DNA from: CAZAIO01 sp964485235
GTDB lineage: Bacteria; Chloroflexota; Dehalococcoidia; GIF9; UBA5629
Assembly: GCA_964485235.1 (NCBI GenBank)
Contig: CAZAIO010000005.1
Span: 1 to 46,125 of the forward strand
DNA: 46,125 nucleotides
Direction of reading: 5' to 3'
Under the pieces are notes generated by a model. The model was not told where the DNA came from. It saw only the letters and a list, made by a program, of their open reading frames with translations, and made no database searches. Within the stretch, counting starts at the first letter, position 1, and each line of letters starts with the position of its first letter. Shown piece after piece: positions 8,397 to 16,450 of the stretch. A program made the translations under genes and the position numbers.

Positions 8397-8914
8397 CCTT
8401 TCTCGGGCTCGGCTCAAACATGGGAAACAGGATAAGAAACCTGTCTTCCGCTGTGAAATCCCTTTCAGAACAGACAACAATACTACAGGTCTCGTCGGTC
8501 TATGAAACAGAGCCGGTCGGATATTTGCGTCAACGGCGTTTTCTCAACGCTGTAGCCCGTATATCCACCGTACTGTCCCCCGAACAGCTTCTTTGTTACG
8601 TCAAAGATATAGAACATTCGGGAGGAAGAACTCCAGCCTTCCGGAATGCGCCGAGACCTATCGATATAGATATCCTATTTTATGACGATATTGTATGTCA
8701 CAGTGAACAATTGACCATCCCTCATCCACGTCTCGTTGAACGCGCATTCGTGCTGGTCCCGCTCTCGGAAATAGCCCCCGAACTGCGCCACCCCGATAAC
8801 GGAAAGACACCGGATGAATTGTTGCATTCACTCGATAATATTACCGGAGTGACAAAGTGGTCTTCTGCTGAAAAGCTATGGAACAGGAGGCAACATGTAC
8901 CAGGTATCAGTTGA
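8387..8914 (+). CDS. folK: 2-amino-4-hydroxy-6-hydroxymethyldihydropteridine pyrophosphokinase
   Basis: HPPK pyrophosphorylates 6-hydroxymethyl-dihydropterin, the step before FolP. 175 residues with the family blocks LGLGSNMGNR, SSVYETEPVGY, FLNAVARI, the catalytic loop GGRTPAFRNAPRPIDIDIL (R and the two D residues that bind Mg-ATP) and IPHPRLVERAFVLVPLSEIAP. Begins inside the end of folP and overlaps queD by 20 bases, so the three genes are tightly coupled. Confidence 0.96.
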   Translation: MAIAFLGLGSNMGNRIRNLSSAVKSLSEQTTILQVSSVYETEPVGYLRQRRFLNAVARISTVLSPEQLLCYVKDIEHSGGRTPAFRNAPRPIDIDILFYDDIVCHSEQLTIPHPRLVERAFVLVPLSEIAPELRHPDNGKTPDELLHSLDNITGVTKWSSAEKLWNRRQHVPGIS

Positions 8915-9260
8915 ACTGCACTTCGATGCTGCACACTACCTGCGGGACTATCAGGGCAAGTGTGAAAATATACACGGGCACCGGTTCAAGGTAATTGCAA
9001 CCGTGCAGACAGAAAAACTCAATGAGATCGGCCTTGCATATGATTTCACAGACCTGAAGAAACAATTAGCCGCTGTAATCGATAAATTCGATCATACGTG
9101 TATCAATGACATTCCGCCGTTCGATACCATAAACGCATCTTCCGAAAATGTCGCGTCCGCTATTTACCATGAATTGAAGTCATATCTACCGGAAGAAGTA
9201 ACTCTTACATGTATAGAGGTATGGGAATCTCCTCAAAATAGGATCGTCTATAGTGAGTGA
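8895..9260 (+). CDS. queD: 6-pyruvoyl-tetrahydropterin synthase family (QueD / PTPS-I/III)
   Basis: 121-residue tunnelling-fold enzyme. Zinc ligands are visible as HFDAAH (H9, H14) and HGH (H27, H29); the motif is C23-E24-N-I-H-G-H, i.e. CExxHGH. In this family a Cys at this place marks 6-carboxytetrahydropterin (queuosine) synthases, and the Glu marks PTPS-III enzymes that make the folate intermediate 6-hydroxymethylpterin. Having both is the pattern described for dual-function members. Sitting in an operon with folP and folK, and with no folB in view, it may replace dihydroneopterin aldolase. AGGAGG precedes the ATG. Confidence 0.92.
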   Translation: MYQVSVELHFDAAHYLRDYQGKCENIHGHRFKVIATVQTEKLNEIGLAYDFTDLKKQLAAVIDKFDHTCINDIPPFDTINASSENVASAIYHELKSYLPEEVTLTCIEVWESPQNRIVYSE

Positions 9261-9273
9261 TACCGCCCGGCTT

Positions 9274-9447
9274 TCATTCCGGCGGCAGGAGGTTAGGAAT
9301 ACCGTCATCTATAGGATAGTCATGGTTACATGTTCCGCAGTGGAGCGATCCTGTAATTACTTCCCCGTTCTTTTCATTAAGGATATCCAAGCTGAGGGGT
9401 TCCTTGCATACAGGGCATGCCAGAATATCCATTAGTTCCTGTTTCAT
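9274..9447 (-). CDS. Trm112/YcaR-family zinc-ribbon protein
   Basis: 57-residue small protein beginning MKQELMDILACPVCK, with Cys pairs CPVC and CGTC and the closing DDGIPNLLPPE typical of the Trm112/UPF0434 family. Family members act as partners of methyltransferases or have unknown roles. The frame is open for five more codons upstream, but the ATG at 9447 directly follows AGAGG and fits the family start. It converges on queD with a 13-base gap. Confidence 0.85.
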   Translation of the reverse strand: MKQELMDILACPVCKEPLSLDILNEKNGEVITGSLHCGTCNHDYPIDDGIPNLLPPE

Positions 9448-9481
9448 TATTCCTCTGATCATTCTCGCAAAGAAGCTCGTA

Positions 9482-10072
9482 CTACACGTTCCGGTCCATA
9501 AACAGGTATTGCCATATAGACATTTTTACATTCGTTGTTGTAATACGCTCTTTCAGGACCTGTGTGGGAACTTCCCTGTATTTCACGACATCTCTTTGCT
9601 TGGTCACCAGCCTTTCTCTGGTCACCTGTTCGGGATAGCTTAATGTAACGGTAACTTTTGCTTTCGATCCCCAGTAATAGTCAGGCCAGTACCTGTAGTA
9701 ATACGGGTTCGAATCATCGACAACCACATATGACGCATAATAACCGCCATAGGGATAATCGCTCATCTTAACAGTAACGGTCGACCCCGGTTTGTCAACA
9801 TCGAATGTATATGAGTTACCCCCAGTGAGGTAATTGTCATAGACAGTTTCACTCTTTGTTTCGGTCTCCTGATATAGCTCCGTAGTCGTATAATCCTCTG
9901 TGACCGTGTAGGCTTCCTCTCGCATTTCCGTGGCCCAGTATGTTTCCGTTTCCTGTACCGGTACTGTTTTAAAGGGAATCGCAAATACAACAGCGATAAT
10001 AATTATCGGGACCAGCGCAGAAATAATAAGCCATTTGCCGGCATTCAATTTTTCACCAACCTTTCTCAACAT
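9482..10072 (-). CDS. Membrane-anchored Tyr/Thr/Glu-rich protein of unknown function
   Basis: 196 residues, not recognised. A short basic N-terminus is followed by one strong membrane segment (about 14-31, LIISALVPIIIIAVVFAI), so residues after 35 are probably outside. The outer part has an acidic stretch with Tyr spaced every 6-9 residues (ETETYWATEM, TVTEDYTTTELYQETETKSETVYDNYL), a Tyr-rich centre (PYYYRYWPDYYWG) and a basic Val/Arg/Lys-rich end (VTRERLVTKQRDVVKYREVPTQV). Expression is well supported by AAGGAGG 7 bases before the ATG. The beta-sandwich feel of the centre (YTFDVDKPGSTVTVKM) suggests a surface or stress-sensing role, but that is a guess. Confidence 0.75.
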   Translation of the reverse strand: MLRKVGEKLNAGKWLIISALVPIIIIAVVFAIPFKTVPVQETETYWATEMREEAYTVTEDYTTTELYQETETKSETVYDNYLTGGNSYTFDVDKPGSTVTVKMSDYPYGGYYASYVVVDDSNPYYYRYWPDYYWGSKAKVTVTLSYPEQVTRERLVTKQRDVVKYREVPTQVLKERITTTNVKMSIWQYLFMDRNV

Positions 10073-10274
10073 TCCATACCTCCTTGCAAATCATCGAAAT
10101 TCGAGCGTGTTTAAACGGAATATAATTCAAGTATAGATTCATTTCGCCGTAAAAGCAAAGTATTTCAACAGGCTATCATCAGGATATCGGGCATGAGAAT
10201 TCCAGCCGTATCTATTTATAATTTTCAGGCTTATCGCCGACCGTAAAGGTTAAAACACCTGCCTTACTATACTA

Positions 10275-10303
10275 TTGACAACAAACGATAAACCCTGTAC
10301 GCT
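10275..10303 (+). promoter_or_regulatory. Sigma70-type promoter of the DUF4870 gene
   Basis: TTGACA (10275-10280), a 17-base spacer and TACGCT (10298-10303). The -35 is perfect and the -10 weak. It lies 33 bases upstream of the gene at 10337. Confidence 0.45.
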
Positions 10304-10336
10304 ATCAGATACTTTATTCAAACGGAGGGCCCCGCT

Positions 10337-10663
10337 ATGGCAAAGACAAGCATGAACCTCGACGAAAACGTTGCCTCACTCTTATGTTATGTACTGGGGT
10401 GGATCACCGGCCTTATCTTCTTCCTTGTCGAAAAGGAAAACAAGATGGTGCGCTTCCATGCCATGCAGTCCATCGTCGTATTTGGATCGATCACGGTTGT
10501 AAGCATTATCGTCGGATGGATACCGTTTGTAGGCTATATTATCGGTGTCCTGTTGTCCATCCTCGCTCTGGTACTCTGGATACTGCTTATGATCAAAGCC
10601 TATCAGGGTGAGAAGTATAAGCTCCCCATAGCGGGCGATATTGCTGAAAAACAGGCTGGCTGA
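10337..10663 (+). CDS. DUF4870-family membrane protein
   Basis: 108 residues with three hydrophobic segments (about 14-29, 41-63, 67-87). The pattern ENVASLLCYVLGWITGLIFFLVEKENKMVRFHAMQSI is the DUF4870/TIC20-like signature, with F-H-A-Q conserved after the charged loop. Function is unknown in this family. Good GGAGG ribosome binding site; monocistronic, with a hairpin terminator after it. Confidence 0.85.
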   Translation: MAKTSMNLDENVASLLCYVLGWITGLIFFLVEKENKMVRFHAMQSIVVFGSITVVSIIVGWIPFVGYIIGVLLSILALVLWILLMIKAYQGEKYKLPIAGDIAEKQAG

Positions 10664-10682
10664 GCGACCTGTATAGTGAATG

Positions 10683-10715
10683 AAACAAACCTGCATATAG
10701 TCTGCAGGTTTGTTT
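10683..10715. terminator. Perfect 13-bp hairpin between convergent genes
   Basis: Arms aaacaaacctgca (10683-10695) and tgcaggtttgttt (10703-10715) with a 7-base loop; the right arm ends in a T-rich run. It lies 20 bases after the DUF4870 stop, and being symmetric it could end transcription from both sides. Confidence 0.75.
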
Positions 10716-10824
10716 GCCGGGTTTATAATATTATGTCAATTTGCATGACGGTCTGAAACAGACAGTAAAGCTTTTCAAAGCGCCGCGCTTATGTAAAATC
10801 ATTTATATATGAGTTTATCTGTGC

Positions 10825-11046
10825 TCACAGGCCTCTGATTTCAACGATCTTCTTCCGTCCGCCCTGTCCGCTGAGGATATTCACATTGCTCCGCGGCACG
10901 TTGTAAAATCCGGCTAATAAGGCGATCACCGCTTTGTTCGCCTTTCCTTCTTTCGGGGGTTCTTTGACCCGAACTATCAACCCGTCGAAACCGCTCACTA
11001 CCTCCTCGACTTTCGAGTTCGGTTTTACCGTTACCGATATTTTCAC
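10825..11046 (-). CDS. DUF167/YggU-family protein
   Basis: 73 residues, the full length of this small alpha/beta family (KISVTVKPNSK, RVKEPPKEGKANKAVIALLA, SGQGGRKKIVEI). Molecular role unknown. The GTG start overlaps the mtaB stop as GTGA, so it is probably translated from the mtaB message. It is followed by about 109 bases without a gene before the hairpin at 10683-10715. Confidence 0.88.
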   Translation of the reverse strand: MKISVTVKPNSKVEEVVSGFDGLIVRVKEPPKEGKANKAVIALLAGFYNVPRSNVNILSGQGGRKKIVEIRGL

Positions 11047-12308
11047 CAGGCCGGTTCCCCCTTCATTCCGTCCTCACACAATCCGATAAGCTTTACCGGC
11101 AGAATGCTGTTGGTCAACGGAGAACTGCTCACTACATAGACGCGAATATAGTTATCCGTCAATCCGGAATACAATCCCTTTTGTTTACCTTCTTCGTTCT
11201 CCCACAACACCATTTTCGTTTCTCCCAGAAATCTCTCACAGAAACGCCGGGAGCTTTCCCGGGCCAGTTCGAGCATCCGGTTACTGCGCTCCTTTTTTAC
11301 CGCATCAGCTACCTGACTCGCCATTGAAGCCGCCGCTGTACCGGGCCGGGGTGAGTAGGAAAATACATGTATACCGGCGAACTCCATATCCCGGCAAAAC
11401 AGGTAGCTTTCCTCGAACTCCTCATCACTTTCGCCCGGAAAGCCGACCATGACATCCGCAGTTATCGCTGCATCCGGCACAGTACTACGGACAAGTGCCA
11501 CGGCATCGGCATACAAGGCAGGAGAATACCGCCTTCGCATTCTTTTCAATACCGCAGCGCTACCGCTCTGTAACGCAATATGAAAGTGGCGGTACATTCG
11601 CGGGTCCTGCCACAGAGTGAGCAATTGCGCGGACACCTCTTGAGGTTGAAGGGATGACAGGTGCAGCCTCTGAATTTCAGTACTGTCGAGGATTTGCCGT
11701 ACCAGACGGAAAAGATCGATATCCCCGTCTTTGTATTTGCCTATTTCGGTCCCCGTCAACACGACTTCCTTATATCCTCCGGATACCCTCTGTTTCACTG
11801 TATCGATCACTTCCTCAGCGGGAAGACTATATACCTGACTGCGCACAAAAGGGACAACGCAATATGAGCAAAAATCATTGCAACCGTCCTGTATCCTGAC
11901 AAAACTGCGGATCCTTGTAGTATGAACAGAACCGGTGCTTTCCGTATATCCTGTATAGTCCGGAGAAGAGATCCCCTCGATCAGCTCAATTACCTGCATT
12001 TTCCCCGCATTATCGACCACACAGTCCGCTCCGGCGCGGGCAAGTGCAGCCGCATCGCGCTCTGCATAACAACCGGTAACAATAATAAATGCAGCCGGGT
12101 TCCGCTTTTTTATCATCCGTACCAGGTGACGGGACTTGCGGTCGGCAATATGTGTCACCGTACAGGTATTGATGATGTGGATACCGGCGACTTTACCGTT
12201 GCCGACACGAAAACCTGCCTCCGCCGCCCTCCAGTACAGGAATTCTGTCTCGGCCTGGTTTAACTTGCACCCAAGCGTATGAAACGCAATGACAGGACGA
12301 TTATTCAT
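11043..12308 (-). CDS. mtaB: tRNA t6A37 methylthiotransferase MtaB
   Basis: Radical-SAM enzyme that converts t6A37 to ms2t6A37 in tRNAs decoding ANN codons. 421 residues: UPF0004 domain with cluster cysteines C14, C49 and C80 (HTLGCKLNQAE, NTCTV, TGCYAERD), radical-SAM motif C143-NDF-C147-SY-C150, LHLSSLQP, HIALQSGS, and a C-terminal TRAM-like part (about 355-420). HTLGCKLNQ is typical of MtaB rather than MiaB or RimO. Promoter TTGACC-18-TATAAT just upstream. Confidence 0.94.
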   Translation of the reverse strand: MNNRPVIAFHTLGCKLNQAETEFLYWRAAEAGFRVGNGKVAGIHIINTCTVTHIADRKSRHLVRMIKKRNPAAFIIVTGCYAERDAAALARAGADCVVDNAGKMQVIELIEGISSPDYTGYTESTGSVHTTRIRSFVRIQDGCNDFCSYCVVPFVRSQVYSLPAEEVIDTVKQRVSGGYKEVVLTGTEIGKYKDGDIDLFRLVRQILDSTEIQRLHLSSLQPQEVSAQLLTLWQDPRMYRHFHIALQSGSAAVLKRMRRRYSPALYADAVALVRSTVPDAAITADVMVGFPGESDEEFEESYLFCRDMEFAGIHVFSYSPRPGTAAASMASQVADAVKKERSNRMLELARESSRRFCERFLGETKMVLWENEEGKQKGLYSGLTDNYIRVYVVSSSPLTNSILPVKLIGLCEDGMKGEPAW

Positions 12309-12324
12309 TGATATACCTCACCGA

Positions 12325-12354
12325 ATTATATGTACGTCGCACGTTTCCGGTCAA
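12325..12354 (-). promoter_or_regulatory. Strong sigma70-type promoter of mtaB
   Basis: On the minus strand TTGACC (12349-12354), an 18-base spacer and a perfect TATAAT (12325-12330). The expected start leaves a leader of about 10 bases carrying GTGAGG before the mtaB ATG. Confidence 0.65.
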
Positions 12355-12518
12355 CTCATGAACGGAGAAGCTTTATGAAAATATTCTTCTGATTTCTACA
12401 GCATTGCCTTCAGGGAAAATGAACATTCCTGTGAAAAACGCTCTATATTTTTAAAAGCACCTGTAAATATTGCACCGATACAATACACATCAAAGCAAAA
12501 CAGTTAAGGAGGTTATTC

Positions 12519-13364
12519 ATGAAAAAACATATTATCTCGACATGCGGGCTGCTTCTCATCGGCATAATCATGATAAGTACGTTCGGCGGATGCATCGGAG
12601 ACCGTACAGCAGTCCAGCCAGAACTGGTACCCACGGTACTTGCTGAAGACAAATCTTCAGCTTCGGATACACCCGATATTCATGTATCGGTGTCCAACCA
12701 GGCGGAGGGCATCTGGGTGAACGGTACAGGCAAAGTAACCACAAATCCGGACATCGCAACTCTACAGCTGGGGATAGAAGCGCAGGAAGCCACCGTCAGC
12801 GAAGCACAGGGAAAAGCCAGAGAAGCAATGGATAAAGTTATGAAGTCCCTCACCGATAAAGGGATCGAAGAAAAAGATATCCAGACACAATATTTCCGTA
12901 TCTACCAGAGAACACGCTGGGATGACCGTGAACAGCAGGAAGTGGTGGTCGGATATCAGGTCACCAATATGGTCGTAGCAAAAATACGTGATATTGACAA
13001 AGTCGGCGATATTATCGAAGCGGTAGTTGCAGCGGGAGGCGATTATACCCGCATCAACGATCTCAATTTCTCAGTCGACGATCCCACCACATTCTATGAG
13101 CGCGCCAGGGAGAAAGCAATGGCCGATGCAAAACAGAGAGCGGAACAGATCGCAGCCCTGGCAGGTCAACAGCTTGGTGAACCAACGTATATCTCGGAGA
13201 ACATCACACCGCTTTATCAGAATATGGTCTACGGCATAGCGGGCGGAAACGCACAACAAATGATACCCGCCCCGATGGCAGTAGCTGAAAGTGCATCGTC
13301 GATCAGTCCGGGTGCAATCGAGATAACCATCAATATGCAGGTAGCGTATCAAATAGCTCAATAA
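12519..13364 (+). CDS. SIMPL (DUF541) domain lipoprotein
   Basis: 281 residues. Signal peptide with lipobox TFGGC (C25), so it should be a lipid-anchored extracytoplasmic protein; a short low-complexity linker follows. The SIMPL domain starts at WVNGTGKVTTNPDIATLQLGI (about 66) and runs to the end, with GYQVTNMV, DVDDPTTFYERAR-like (here SVDDPTTFYERAREKAMADAK) and a C-terminal strand. The family includes BP26/YggE and has no settled biochemical role; oxidative-stress protection and channel-like assemblies have been proposed. AAGGAGG precedes the ATG, and a strong terminator follows. Confidence 0.88.
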   Translation: MKKHIISTCGLLLIGIIMISTFGGCIGDRTAVQPELVPTVLAEDKSSASDTPDIHVSVSNQAEGIWVNGTGKVTTNPDIATLQLGIEAQEATVSEAQGKAREAMDKVMKSLTDKGIEEKDIQTQYFRIYQRTRWDDREQQEVVVGYQVTNMVVAKIRDIDKVGDIIEAVVAAGGDYTRINDLNFSVDDPTTFYERAREKAMADAKQRAEQIAALAGQQLGEPTYISENITPLYQNMVYGIAGGNAQQMIPAPMAVAESASSISPGAIEITINMQVAYQIAQ

Positions 13365-13392
13365 AACAAAATAAACAGACAACGAACGATTC

Positions 13393-13438
13393 AAATACGG
13401 GCCGGCTGCGTTGTCGCAGACCCGGCCCGTATTTTTTT
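13393..13438 (+). terminator. Rho-independent terminator of the SIMPL lipoprotein gene
   Basis: Arms aaatacgggccgg (13393-13405) and ccggcccgtattt (13422-13434), 13 perfect pairs, followed by a run of T to 13438. Confidence 0.92.
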
Positions 13439-13457
13439 ATATATTTTTAGCAGTCTA

Positions 13458-13486
13458 TTGACAAACACAAATTATAATAGTACCAT
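13458..13486 (+). promoter_or_regulatory. Promoter of the GbsR-ArsA operon
   Basis: Perfect TTGACA (13458-13463), a 17-base spacer and TACCAT (13481-13486). The expected start site falls at about 13493, next to the palindrome at 13497-13516. Confidence 0.55.
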
Positions 13487-13496
13487 TTGTTCAAAA

Positions 13497-13516
13497 CGTT
13501 TAGAATATTTTAAACG
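13497..13516. promoter_or_regulatory. Candidate operator palindrome upstream of the GbsR-type regulator
   Basis: Arms CGTTTA (13497-13502) and TAAACG (13511-13516) around an 8-base centre lie just downstream of the predicted transcription start and before the regulator's ATG at 13530. The position fits autorepression by the winged-helix protein it precedes. Confidence 0.45.
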
Positions 13517-13529
13517 ATAGGAATTTTAA

Positions 13530-14087
13530 ATGGAAAATGAACTACAGCAAGCAAAAGAAAACCTGATACAGGAACTCGGGCGGTTGAGCGCTTTTGCCGG
13601 TTTCAACAAAGTTACGGGACAGATATACGGCCTGCTTTATTTGAACAAAGAACCTGTCTCGCTCGGCGAAATCGCCGAGCAACTCGATATCAGCAAAGGC
13701 AATGTAAGCCTGAACATCCGGTATATGGAACGCTGGGGGCTGATACACCCGATCAGCAAGAAAGGCGACCGCAGAGACTATTATCAGGCTGAAACCGATT
13801 TCTGGAAAATCTTCCGAGGGATACTCTCGGAGAGGGATAAAAAGGAGATCGAACACACACTAAATGCCATAAAAAACATACTCAATTCAGTGAACACTCA
13901 GGAAAACGACGGGCAAAATCCTGAGAGCGCTCTCTATATTGAGCGTCTGGAGCATATGCTGGAATTCGGCAGTGCCGCGTACCAGATGTTGCAGGCATTT
14001 CTGGCGATGGACAAATTCATTGTAAACAGCCTGAAGCCGCCCGGGATAGAGAAGGACCGCCTTCACCATATTGAGATAGAAGACTAA
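13530..14087 (+). CDS. GbsR/MarR-type winged-helix transcriptional regulator
   Basis: 185 residues. The winged helix-turn-helix spans about 25-90: GLLYLNKEPVSLGEIAEQLDISKGNVSLNIRYMERWGLI with a following basic wing (KKGDRRDYY). The pattern SKGNVSLNIR with L-x-W-G-L is that of the GbsR (COG1510) branch of MarR-like proteins. The C-terminal half is helical and probably forms the dimer. First gene of a probable operon with membrane, SRPBCC-like and ArsA-like proteins; ligand unknown. The ribosome binding site (ATAGGAAT) is modest. Confidence 0.88.
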   Translation: MENELQQAKENLIQELGRLSAFAGFNKVTGQIYGLLYLNKEPVSLGEIAEQLDISKGNVSLNIRYMERWGLIHPISKKGDRRDYYQAETDFWKIFRGILSERDKKEIEHTLNAIKNILNSVNTQENDGQNPESALYIERLEHMLEFGSAAYQMLQAFLAMDKFIVNSLKPPGIEKDRLHHIEIED

Positions 14088-14110
14088 TCCCGTTTCAGGA
14101 GCGTCCAGTC

Positions 14111-14599
14111 ATGAAAACAAAAACAACAAACAAACTAACATTCTTTAAAGCCGGCACGTGGATACTGATAGTCGCCGGATTCGGTCATGCTCTCACGGCA
14201 ATTCCTGATATATTTATCCCGGGCATGTTCTCCCCGGCCACAGAAGCGGCAATGGTACCGCTTCGAAATATATCTCTTCGTATAGTTGAAATAGCACACG
14301 GCAGGGGGACTTCACTATTGGAGTCCGCGTGGGCGGCATATACCGGTTTTGCTATCAGCACGGGCATGCTGGTGGGATTTATAGGTCTTATCCTGTTAAT
14401 TATATTGAAGAATAACCGGGAATTATCTGTTCACCTCGACAAACTCATACCGGTATTGATTATCATGAATGTCCTGATGGTTGTAATATCGTTAGTCTTT
14501 TTCTTTTATTTTCCCACAATTCTTCTTATGTGCAGCCTGGTATGCTTTATTCTCGCCGGGCTAAATAGAGATAAAAGGAGCTCTTATGTTACTGGATGA
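14111..14599 (+). CDS. Four-helix membrane protein of unknown function
   Basis: 162 residues with four hydrophobic stretches (about 12-30, 74-99, 111-131, 133-150) and a loop between helices 1 and 2 rich in Pro/Met/Arg (FIPGMFSPATEAAMVPLRNISLRI). It resembles small LIC_13387-like membrane proteins found beside regulators, but I cannot name a function. AGGAG ribosome binding site; 23 bases after the regulator; overlaps the next gene by 14 bases, so it belongs to the same transcript. Confidence 0.75.
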   Translation: MKTKTTNKLTFFKAGTWILIVAGFGHALTAIPDIFIPGMFSPATEAAMVPLRNISLRIVEIAHGRGTSLLESAWAAYTGFAISTGMLVGFIGLILLIILKNNRELSVHLDKLIPVLIIMNVLMVVISLVFFFYFPTILLMCSLVCFILAGLNRDKRSSYVTG

Positions 14600-15224
14600 A
14601 ATTTTACCCGAATATGATTTTACCGAAGTACATACAATTCGAATCGATGCCAGTCCGGAAATCGCTTTTTGGGCTTTAACAGATGTCACATTAGAAGAAA
14701 TTTCTTTCATTGTTCGTCTACTGTATTTTCTCCGGGAACTTCCCGAAAAATTAGCCGGCAGAAACATGTCGTCTCTGGACAACCATAAACCGATGCTTGA
14801 AACGATGTTAGCAAACAATTTCACAAAGCTGGCCGAAATCGACTCCCGTGAGATTGTATTCGGTTTGATAGTACCGGAAAAGATCGGTCGTGTCTGGGAT
14901 AAGGATAGTAATCTGGAAGTACCAATTGCAGATAGAGAGGAATATCTCGCTTTCGATCGCCCTGGCTATCTCAAAGTGGTGGCAAATCTGCTGGTCAAAG
15001 ATACTGGTACTCCCGGCACAGTCATTGTACGAACGGAGAGCCGTACAAAGGCTTTAAGCGATCATGCACGTAGAAATTTCGCGCCGTATTGGCGCGTCAT
15101 TCGCCCGTTCAGCGGACTCATCCGGAGGCTCTGGCTGACAGGCATCAAGCGCCGTGCCGAACAGACCTCAGATAAATTAATCGGGGAAAAAATTCTAGTG
15201 CAGACCGGGTGTAATTCAAAGTGA
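14586..15224 (+). CDS. SRPBCC-like (START-fold) hypothetical protein
   Basis: 212 residues, soluble. The N-terminus HTIRIDASPEIAFWALTDVTLEEI is the usual first strand and helix of SRPBCC/polyketide-cyclase-like ligand-binding proteins; the C-terminal PYWRVIRPFSGLIRRLWLTGIKRRAE is a helix seen at the end of a conserved uncharacterised family with this fold. Such folds bind lipids or other hydrophobic ligands. AAAAGGAG lies just before the ATG. Assignment of the fold is by pattern only. Confidence 0.7.
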   Translation: MLLDEILPEYDFTEVHTIRIDASPEIAFWALTDVTLEEISFIVRLLYFLRELPEKLAGRNMSSLDNHKPMLETMLANNFTKLAEIDSREIVFGLIVPEKIGRVWDKDSNLEVPIADREEYLAFDRPGYLKVVANLLVKDTGTPGTVIVRTESRTKALSDHARRNFAPYWRVIRPFSGLIRRLWLTGIKRRAEQTSDKLIGEKILVQTGCNSK

Positions 15225-15238
15225 GGAGTGAATAAACT

Positions 15239-16438
15239 ATGAGGATCATACTTTACACTGGTAAAGGCGGTGTCGGAAAAACGACCATTGCCGCCGCTAC
15301 GGCCATGAAATGCGCCGAAAAGGGATACAGAACGCTGGCTTTAAGTACCGATGCAGCACACAGTCTCAGCGATTCCTTCAATCTGCCCGCATGCCCTGCT
15401 GCTACCGCCATCGCCGATAACTTATGGTTGCAGGAAACGGAACTAACTTCGACGGTCAACGAACACTGGGCTACCATCCAGCGCTGGTTCTCGACTCTCC
15501 TTGCCTGGCGTGGAATAAATGAAATGGTCGCCGAAGAGATCGCCTTCCTTCCCGGCATGGAAGAACTGGCTTACTTGCTCTTTATCGTGGACTATGCCGA
15601 AAGCGGGAAATACGATGCCATAGTGGTCGATTCGGCGCCGACAGGCGAGACGATACGGCTACTCAGTTTTCCGGAAGTACTCGACTGGTGGATGAAAAAG
15701 CTTTTCCCGGTCCAGCGTCAGGCGGCAAAAGTCGTTCGTCCTGTGCTTAAGCCTCTTTTGAATATACCGATACCGGAAGAAGAGGTGATGGACTCGGTCC
15801 AGCAGCTTTTCCCGCAAATTGAAAAAATGCGTAACTTTCTTACCGACCCGGAAATGACATCGATCAGGCTGGTGGTAAATCCTGAGAAGATGGTGATCAA
15901 GGAAACACAGCGTACTTTCACCTACCTCAACCTGTACGGATATGCTACTGACCTTGTAGTCTGCAACCGGATGATCCCCGTACAGGTAACGGACAGTTAT
16001 TTTGAATACTGGAAAACAAACCAGGAGCAATACTATCAGGAAATTGAGGACCGCTTCACGCCTCTACCTATTTTAAGTCTCCCCCTTATGGAGCAGGAAG
16101 TGGTTGGGATGGATATGCTTAAAAAAACGTCGGAGAAACTTTTCCAAGACCGCGACCCGATGCAAATATTCTACAAAGGCAAGACGCATGAGTTCACCAA
16201 AGAAAACGGGCAATATACATTGAGTTTTGATTTTCCCTATTCACGTAAAGAGGAAATTTCTCTTATAAAAAATAACGACGAACTTATAGTCCAGGTCGGT
16301 GCATACCGGCGGAACATAAATTTACCGAAAACGGTCGCGTCGCTGCCGGTTAAAGGAGCAAAGCTGGAAGATAAAAAATTGATAATCAGGTTCGCCAGCG
16401 ATGACGAGGACCTTTTAAAAAAGACGAATAGCAAATAA
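15239..16438 (+). CDS. ArsA/Get3-type ATPase with C-terminal HSP20-like domain
   Basis: 399 residues. Deviant Walker A GKGGVGKT (8-15), STDAAHSLSDSF (switch I-like), VVDSAPTGETIRLLSFPE (switch II) and a C-terminal alpha-crystallin-like domain (about 310-395, IFYKGKTHEF to KKLIIRFASDDED). It is a single ATPase half, as in Get3 and short ArsA proteins. I see neither the three metal-binding Cys of arsenite-pump ArsA nor a Get3 CxxC, and no arsB, arsC or arsR is nearby, so an arsenite role is unlikely. Targeting of membrane or lipid-binding clients encoded in the same operon is a guess. Confidence 0.88.
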   Translation: MRIILYTGKGGVGKTTIAAATAMKCAEKGYRTLALSTDAAHSLSDSFNLPACPAATAIADNLWLQETELTSTVNEHWATIQRWFSTLLAWRGINEMVAEEIAFLPGMEELAYLLFIVDYAESGKYDAIVVDSAPTGETIRLLSFPEVLDWWMKKLFPVQRQAAKVVRPVLKPLLNIPIPEEEVMDSVQQLFPQIEKMRNFLTDPEMTSIRLVVNPEKMVIKETQRTFTYLNLYGYATDLVVCNRMIPVQVTDSYFEYWKTNQEQYYQEIEDRFTPLPILSLPLMEQEVVGMDMLKKTSEKLFQDRDPMQIFYKGKTHEFTKENGQYTLSFDFPYSRKEEISLIKNNDELIVQVGAYRRNINLPKTVASLPVKGAKLEDKKLIIRFASDDEDLLKKTNSK

Positions 16439-16450
16439 TGGAGGAGAACA

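Noticed and set aside
9705..9716. tRNA T-arm-like string ggttcgaatc
   Set aside because: Inside a coding region, with no acceptor stem or anticodon arm at the right distances.
13473..13478. Perfect TATAAT before the GbsR gene as -10
   Set aside because: Only 9 bases from the TTGACA; TACCAT at 13481 has the correct 17-base spacing.
15239..16438. Arsenic-resistance operon
   Set aside because: No metal-binding Cys triad in the ATPase and no arsB, arsC, arsD or arsR nearby.
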